In this document: positions 59,413 to 64,000 of the stretch, in pieces
Layout of the letters: every line of letters begins with the position of its first letter
Position numbering within the stretch: the first letter of the stretch is position 1
Assembly (NCBI RefSeq): GCF_932276165.1
Contig: NC_063994.1
Span: forward strand, 1,674,001-1,738,000
Origin: Plutella xylostella
Lineage: Eukaryota > Arthropoda > Insecta > Lepidoptera > Plutellidae
Length of the DNA stretch: 64,000 nucleotides
Direction: 5' to 3'
Program-made: the position numbers and the translations under genes
The notes under the pieces: model-generated
Databases searched by the model: none
Seen by the model: the letters and a program-made list of their open reading frames with translations, nothing else
Told to the model about the DNA's origin: nothing

Positions 59413-60358
59413 AAACTACGAACAGTTTGATGTGATCCAGGCTGGTCAACCCACGAAACTACGAACAGTTTGATGTGATCCAGGCTGGTCAACCCACGAA
59501 ACTACGAACAGTTTGATGTGATCCAGGCTGGTCAACCCACGAAACTACGAACAGTTTGATGTGATCCAGGCTGGTCAACCCACGAAACTACGAACAGTTT
59601 GATGTGATCCAGGCTGGTCAACCCACGAAACTACGAACAGTTTGATGTGATCCAGGCTGGTCAACCCACGAAACTACGAACAGTTTGATGTGATCCAGGC
59701 TGGTCAACCCACGAAACTACGAACAGTTTGATGTGATCCAGGCTGGTCAACCCACGAAACTACGAACAGTTTGATGTGATCCAGGCTGGTCAACCCACGA
59801 AACTACGAACAGTTTGATGTGATCCAGGCTGGTCAACCCACGAAACTACGAACAGTTTGATGTGATCCAGGCTGGTCAACCCACGAAACTACGAACAGTT
59901 TGATGTGATCCAGGCTGGTCAACCCACGAAACTACGAACAGTTTGATGTGATCCAGGCTGGTCAACCCACGAAACTACGAACAGTTTGATGTGATCCAGG
60001 CTGGTCAACCCACGAAACTACGAACAGTTTGATGTGATCCAGGCTGGTCAACCCACGAAACTACGAACAGTTTGATGTGATCCAGGCTGGTCAACCCACG
60101 AAACTACAAACAGTTTGATGCTATCCAGGCTGGTCACCCCACGAAACTACGAACAGTTTGATGTGATCCAGGCTGGTCAACCCACGAAACTACAAACAGT
60201 TTGATGCTATCCAGGCTGGTCACCCCACAAAACTACGAACAGTTTGATGTGATCCAGGCTGGTCAACCCACGAAACTACAAACAGTTTGATGCTATCCAG
60301 GCTGGTCACCCCACAAAACTACGAACAGTTTGATGTGATCCAGGCTGGTCAACCCACG
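59413..60358. repeat. 43-bp minisatellite, exactly 22 units
   Basis: The unit contains ACGAACAGTTTGATGTGATC and CAGGCTGGTCAACCC and has a period of 43 bp. 946 bases divide into 22 whole units. The left 16 or so are practically identical. In the right part a variant unit (ACAAACAGTTTGATGCTATC, GGTCACCCC) alternates with the standard one three times, forming an 86-bp higher-order repeat. The period is not a multiple of three and there is no long frame, so it is not coding. Confidence 0.97.
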
Positions 60359-60563
60359 AAACCTTAATAGACATAATGCTCAGATAAATATTCCTTAATA
60401 ACAATTTATTTCGAACCGGATGTGTTTAATGGCTGGCATGTCTATAATTTATGTGTTACAAACTAGGGTCTTACATAAGCACCGTAGCTCCAATGAAGTT
60501 GGATCAATTGTAATTTTTTAGGCGTTTTTTAATTAATTAGTTTAAATTATTACCTTGCAATTA

Positions 60564-60596
60564 TCCTAACTAATATTATAAATGCGAAAGTAACTG

Positions 60597-60627
<31 letters not shown>

Positions 60628-60778
60628 TACTCTTTCACGCCAAAACTACTGAACGGATTTGAATGAAATTTGGTATACATACGGTTTAGACCCTGGGAAA
60701 GAACATAGGCTACTTTTTATCCCGGAATTCCCACGGGAAAACTTTTTAAGGCGAAGCGAAGCGCGCGGGAACAGCTAG
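60564..60778 (+). mobile_element. non-autonomous Helitron, copy 2
   Basis: It has the same TCCTAACTAATATTATAAAT start and GCGCGGGAACAGCTAG end as 26440-26646. The internal TGTC microsatellite is longer. The host junction is A/T. Confidence 0.85.
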
Positions 60779-60830
60779 TTCTGAATAAATTCAGAAGAAT
60801 TTTGGTCAAATTTATAAATAATAAATAAGA

Positions 60831-61120
60831 GGGGTGGTAGGTCAGTTGGGTAAGCGTTCGCTTCTCAAGCCGGAAATGCGGGTTCGAATCCCGGCGCTGA
60901 TATGTACAAATACCATTGCTTTTACGGTGAAGGAAAACATCCTGAGGAAACCTGCATATCTAGATTCTAAATGCATTGTACTCATTCAAAAACGGTCATA
61001 CGGCTCGCGACCTATCACACAAGTGCAAATATTCAGCGAAAAGCGGGTGACTTGCTTGGGAGTCACCTCTGACTACCTACCCTTTCGGGGATTACAGTCG
61101 TGTGAATATGTATGTTTGTA
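60831..61120 (+). mobile_element. tRNA-derived SINE, third head type
   Basis: A-box-like GTGGTAGGTCAGTTGGGTAA and B-box GCGGGTTCGAATCCCGGC lead into GGTGAAGGAAAACATCCTGA and GGAAACCTGCAT, then GCGGGTGACTTGC. Its head and body differ from the 46829 family. It is a pseudo-tRNA. Confidence 0.78.
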
Positions 61121-61170
61121 AGAAGTCTTTAATCATTATGGTAAAAAAATAAAGGTACTTGTAGGTACTG

Positions 61171-61208
61171 CAAGGGAGTACATTAGTACAAGGTGTGAGT
61201 GTTTGTTT
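61171..61208 (+). mobile_element. SINE 3'-end scrap (46829 family)
   Basis: GCAAGGGAGTACATTAGTAC followed by AAGGTGTGAGTG matches the 3' end of the SINE at 46829-47118. No head is attached. Confidence 0.7.
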
Positions 61209-62114
61209 TTTTTTTGTACGTACTGTGCATAGCAGTCCATACCGAAGTGCATAACTAGTACCAAATAGCATATCAAGGAGGTACCTAATAGGGGAGGGCG
61301 AGGCAAGGGGGGTAGCGTGGCGGGACAAACCCGCGGACCTGCGCGAAACGGACCTATTGATTTACGACCCCCTTGACAAAGCAAACATCATACGCCACGT
61401 TATAAATAGATCAAATAGCCAGGCGCCCTATTCAGGATAACGCTGCGTTTCTGTGGCGATCGTGGTTTTGTAATTGAATTTGGAGAAGTAAAGACTGCAT
61501 CGTAATTCGTAATCATCGTAACCTAACAGCAGCTAACAGTCATCATCTGTAGGCTTTGGATATTGGCCTCTTTCATAAAAGAAAAACAACACTTTTATTT
61601 AGAAGCGGCTCACATATTTATTCTGCTCTCTTCATTCTAATGATTAACCGTTCTTTGTAAGTTACAGCTAGCTTAATTCCACTGCAGTTTGGGTATTTTT
61701 ATTTTAGAGTTATTTTTGTAATATTTCTCTCTTCTTTTTGAAGCACACTAAGCGACTTCATAATTGCTTTGGAAACGCCTAGTTGGATTGAATAAAGACA
61801 CCAGGTAAGAATAACACAGCGCCGCGCGCACGACGGGGGTGGCATGCCTGGGATGATATTGATTTATGCCTAGGCTACCTATGTACCTACAGGTCCCCTA
61901 AGTCTAGACTGGGAGAAATTAAGGGGGAGAATGGGGGCCATCTCCCTTGGAGAAGGGGGGATGGGGTGACGATGTATTTACTGCACATTGAACACACACA
62001 AACACACAATAATTACATATATTGCAGCGGCGATGGTACCTAATAAATTACCCGTGTGAGTTGCTTCGCCTTGCGAGCTTCTGTTACAGGACATAAAACT
62101 CTTTTACTGACTAA
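61209..62114. other. non-coding DNA with two isolated array motifs
   Basis: CCTATTGATTTACGACCCCC near 61350 and GATGATATTGATTTATGCC near 61851 resemble the core of the 55.2-57.9 kb array. No exon was recognised. Confidence 0.4.
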
Positions 62115-62260
62115 GGTACTGTTTCACAATGTCTGTGTAATGGCTACCTGTGGGATAAAAGACAGTGGATCACATGACAGTGAAAAACATAATTACAGAG
62201 AGTCACAGCATTTATTTTATCCCACAGGTAGCCATTATCCAGACATTGTGGAACAGGCTC
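62115..62260. mobile_element. Tourist-like MITE, copy 2
   Basis: GGTACTGTTTCACAATGTCT at the left pairs with the right end AGACATTGTGGAACAGGCTC. TAA flanks both sides (62112-62114 and 62261-62263). Same family as 51244-51384 but more diverged. Confidence 0.83.
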
Positions 62261-62263
62261 TAA

Positions 62264-63837
62264 GCATAAACAAGGTGATCGCGAGTTCGAATTGCAGCTA
62301 GGGCAAACATTCATTTGATAATTACTCGTCTTTGCCTGGTGTCTGATTGTTTATCTGTATAATTTGCGGGTCATCTATACAGAGGGTTGGAAAACTAGTA
62401 CGCATGAGATGTTGGGGTGGGTCATGATTCATTCTGTTGCCAACTTTGTGGGTTAAGTTCGTGATAGTCATAAATCTTGAGGTAAAACGCTCAACAGGTT
62501 GGACGTGGATTATGACGATTTTATGACTCGCATTTTTATTGGTAATGGTTGCATGGAAACACACACATTGACATCCATTTTGTCTATTTGCTATGGATGG
62601 ATGAACTTTTAATTAATTTCACGGGTTAACAACTAAACTATTTAAAAAAAAAATCGGCACGTAAGAAGTAAGCTGACCCCTTAATTTACAAGTAAACTTT
62701 TTATACCGAATAACCACGGAAAACCCTTTTAAGACAAAGAGAAGCTGTCGGGAAAATGTTAAAATTTGATATTTTTATTTCCAACCATGAAAAGCATATG
62801 GGATAGTGGTATAAAATATGTGGATACTAAAAATCTATCCATGTATTCCTACGGTTTTTCCCAGTTGTTTTATTGAGCTTGTTTATTTTGGGAGAGTCGC
62901 TTTGCGCATGTGAGGTGGGAGTCGGGAGACAAATCGATTCGTCAGGCAACATAAAATAAAAAGATTGTAGGTACTTGAAATAGTCAACCGAGAGAAAATT
63001 ATAGACGCACAGCGGTACAAAGATAACATAACATTACAAATTAGATTTGAGGAACAAATTGCTCACTCATACTGACGACCGCAACGGATTTTTTTTGTCA
63101 CATCTTTGACTCTATGTGCTAGGCCTTCTGGTGGTGCTACGACAAACAATGGAATTGCTCACTGACTACCAATAACTTTCCTTTGGACTTCAGCCAACGC
63201 CATCTTTCACTCCCGTCTTCACTTTCTTCTAGGGCAGAAAATACAGAATTGACAACATTTCAAATAAAATGCTCACCGATTTTATTTTATTTTCGACGAG
63301 ATATCACAAATTTAGATGACCCGTATTTTTTTATTTCTTAATATTTCTATGTTTTAATATATTTTTTTGATTTCAAAGTTCAAAATATTTTTAGTATGAG
63401 TGACGTCACGTCGAGGCTTGGGATAAAAATATTTTCGTTGCCTGTCTAACCTAAAAAAAAAAGTTGGATGACATTAACTTGACATGAACAAGGACCAATC
63501 AGCTTCAACTTCAACTTTATTTTGTGGCAAGGACCAATCACGAACTTCCGTCATTGACAAGGACACATAAAAGTGACAGACATTTGAGTGATGTTTGTCA
63601 TTGTCATTGTCAAAGTGACATAACATGTTTTTTTTTGTTTATGTTTTAGAAGTAAAAGCCCGTTTAATTATTATGCCACATCGTGATGTCACGAATGATA
63701 ATTTAGATTTTTATGTTTTTCTCTGAAATAAATCAAAAGAAAAATCGGAATCATTTTTTTTTGTGAATATTAGAGCCATATCTCTAAATGGTTTTCGAAT
63801 TTCCACTGTATAAAATTTTGAAATGTTGTCAATTGCA
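62264..63837. other. non-coding DNA with a possible promoter-like patch
   Basis: A SINE-like B-box GAGTTCGAATTGC lies near 62283. A palindromic CRE TGACGTCA (63411-63418) and two CCAAT boxes in repeated AAGGACCAATCA (63490-63501 and 63529-63540) cluster near 63.4-63.6 kb. No start codon or exon could be tied to them. Confidence 0.35.
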
Positions 63838-64000
63838 CAGCTGTCCCCGCTGCACGGGTCCGTTATCCACGTAAATATCGATAGCCGTATATAAATATCA
63901 CTATAATCGACGTAAGTACACCGCTGTTATTTTTGGAACGCTCTTTAAAATAAAACGACTTTAACGATGTCATCAATAACGGACCCGTGCCGCGCAGCTT
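63838..64000. mobile_element. MITE reaching the window edge
   Basis: CAGCTGTCCCCGCTGCACGG then GTCCGTTAT at the left pairs with AATAACGGACCCGTGCCGCG and CAGCTT at the right. The right boundary is at or beyond the window end. Confidence 0.7.

Noticed and set aside
59413..60358. CRISPR-like array
   Set aside because: The unit repeats head to tail without unique spacers, in a eukaryotic genome; it is a minisatellite.
60834..60905. Possible functional tRNA gene
   Set aside because: The B box is good, but the acceptor stem does not pair and a SINE body follows.

Overview
The window is eukaryotic, intron-rich and AT-rich, and it is packed with short transposons. The repeat set points to a moth or butterfly (Lepidoptera): Helitron fragments ending in CTAG, tRNA-derived SINEs, RTE-type non-LTR tails, a CR1-like element with a GAAAT-type tail, hAT elements with 8-bp target duplications, and many foldback MITEs. 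No prokaryotic gene organisation is present. Coding sequence is well under 5% of the window, and most long open frames are chance or lie in transposons.

Two host genes are visible, both on the minus strand. (1) The 5' part of syndapin/PACSIN, an F-BAR protein that bends membranes in endocytosis. It has a coding exon at 3946-4094 and one at 11697-11910. An in-frame alternative N-terminal coding exon lies at 12801-12871. A candidate non-coding first exon lies at 38950-39204, which would give an intron of about 27 kb filled with mobile DNA. The remaining syndapin exons lie beyond position 1. (2) The 3' part of a gene that looks like BLTP3 (UHRF1BP1/SHIP164 family, bridge-like lipid transfer). 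Its exons are at 53700-53834, 50803-50931, 50306-50449, 49657-49967, 46125-46236 and probably 44980-45009. Their phases all join without a break.

Layout from the left: 1-4.1 kb holds MITEs and a local tandem amplification of the syndapin exon 3' end together with a retrotransposon tail. 8.35-11.56 kb is a 5'-truncated CR1-like retrotransposon with an uninterrupted RT frame. 12-39 kb is the large syndapin intron, with two hAT copies that carry different nested insertions, RTE relics, SINE, Helitron and MITE copies. 39-45 kb is the spacer between the two genes. 45-54 kb is the BLTP3-like gene; its introns hold a complete small LTR element (TRIM) with identical LTRs, and MITEs pressed against two splice sites. 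54.7-57.9 kb is an array of diverged units sharing a G-rich stretch and the dyad TAGACAGTCTA. 59.4-60.4 kb is a 43-bp minisatellite of exactly 22 units. The right end holds further SINE, Helitron and MITE copies.

The most unusual items are the promoter-like unit array at 54.7-57.9 kb, the TRIM at 47.6-48.5 kb, the alternative syndapin N-terminus, and the duplicated syndapin exon fragments, one of which is still spliceable in frame. All family names come from reading the sequence; no database search was possible.
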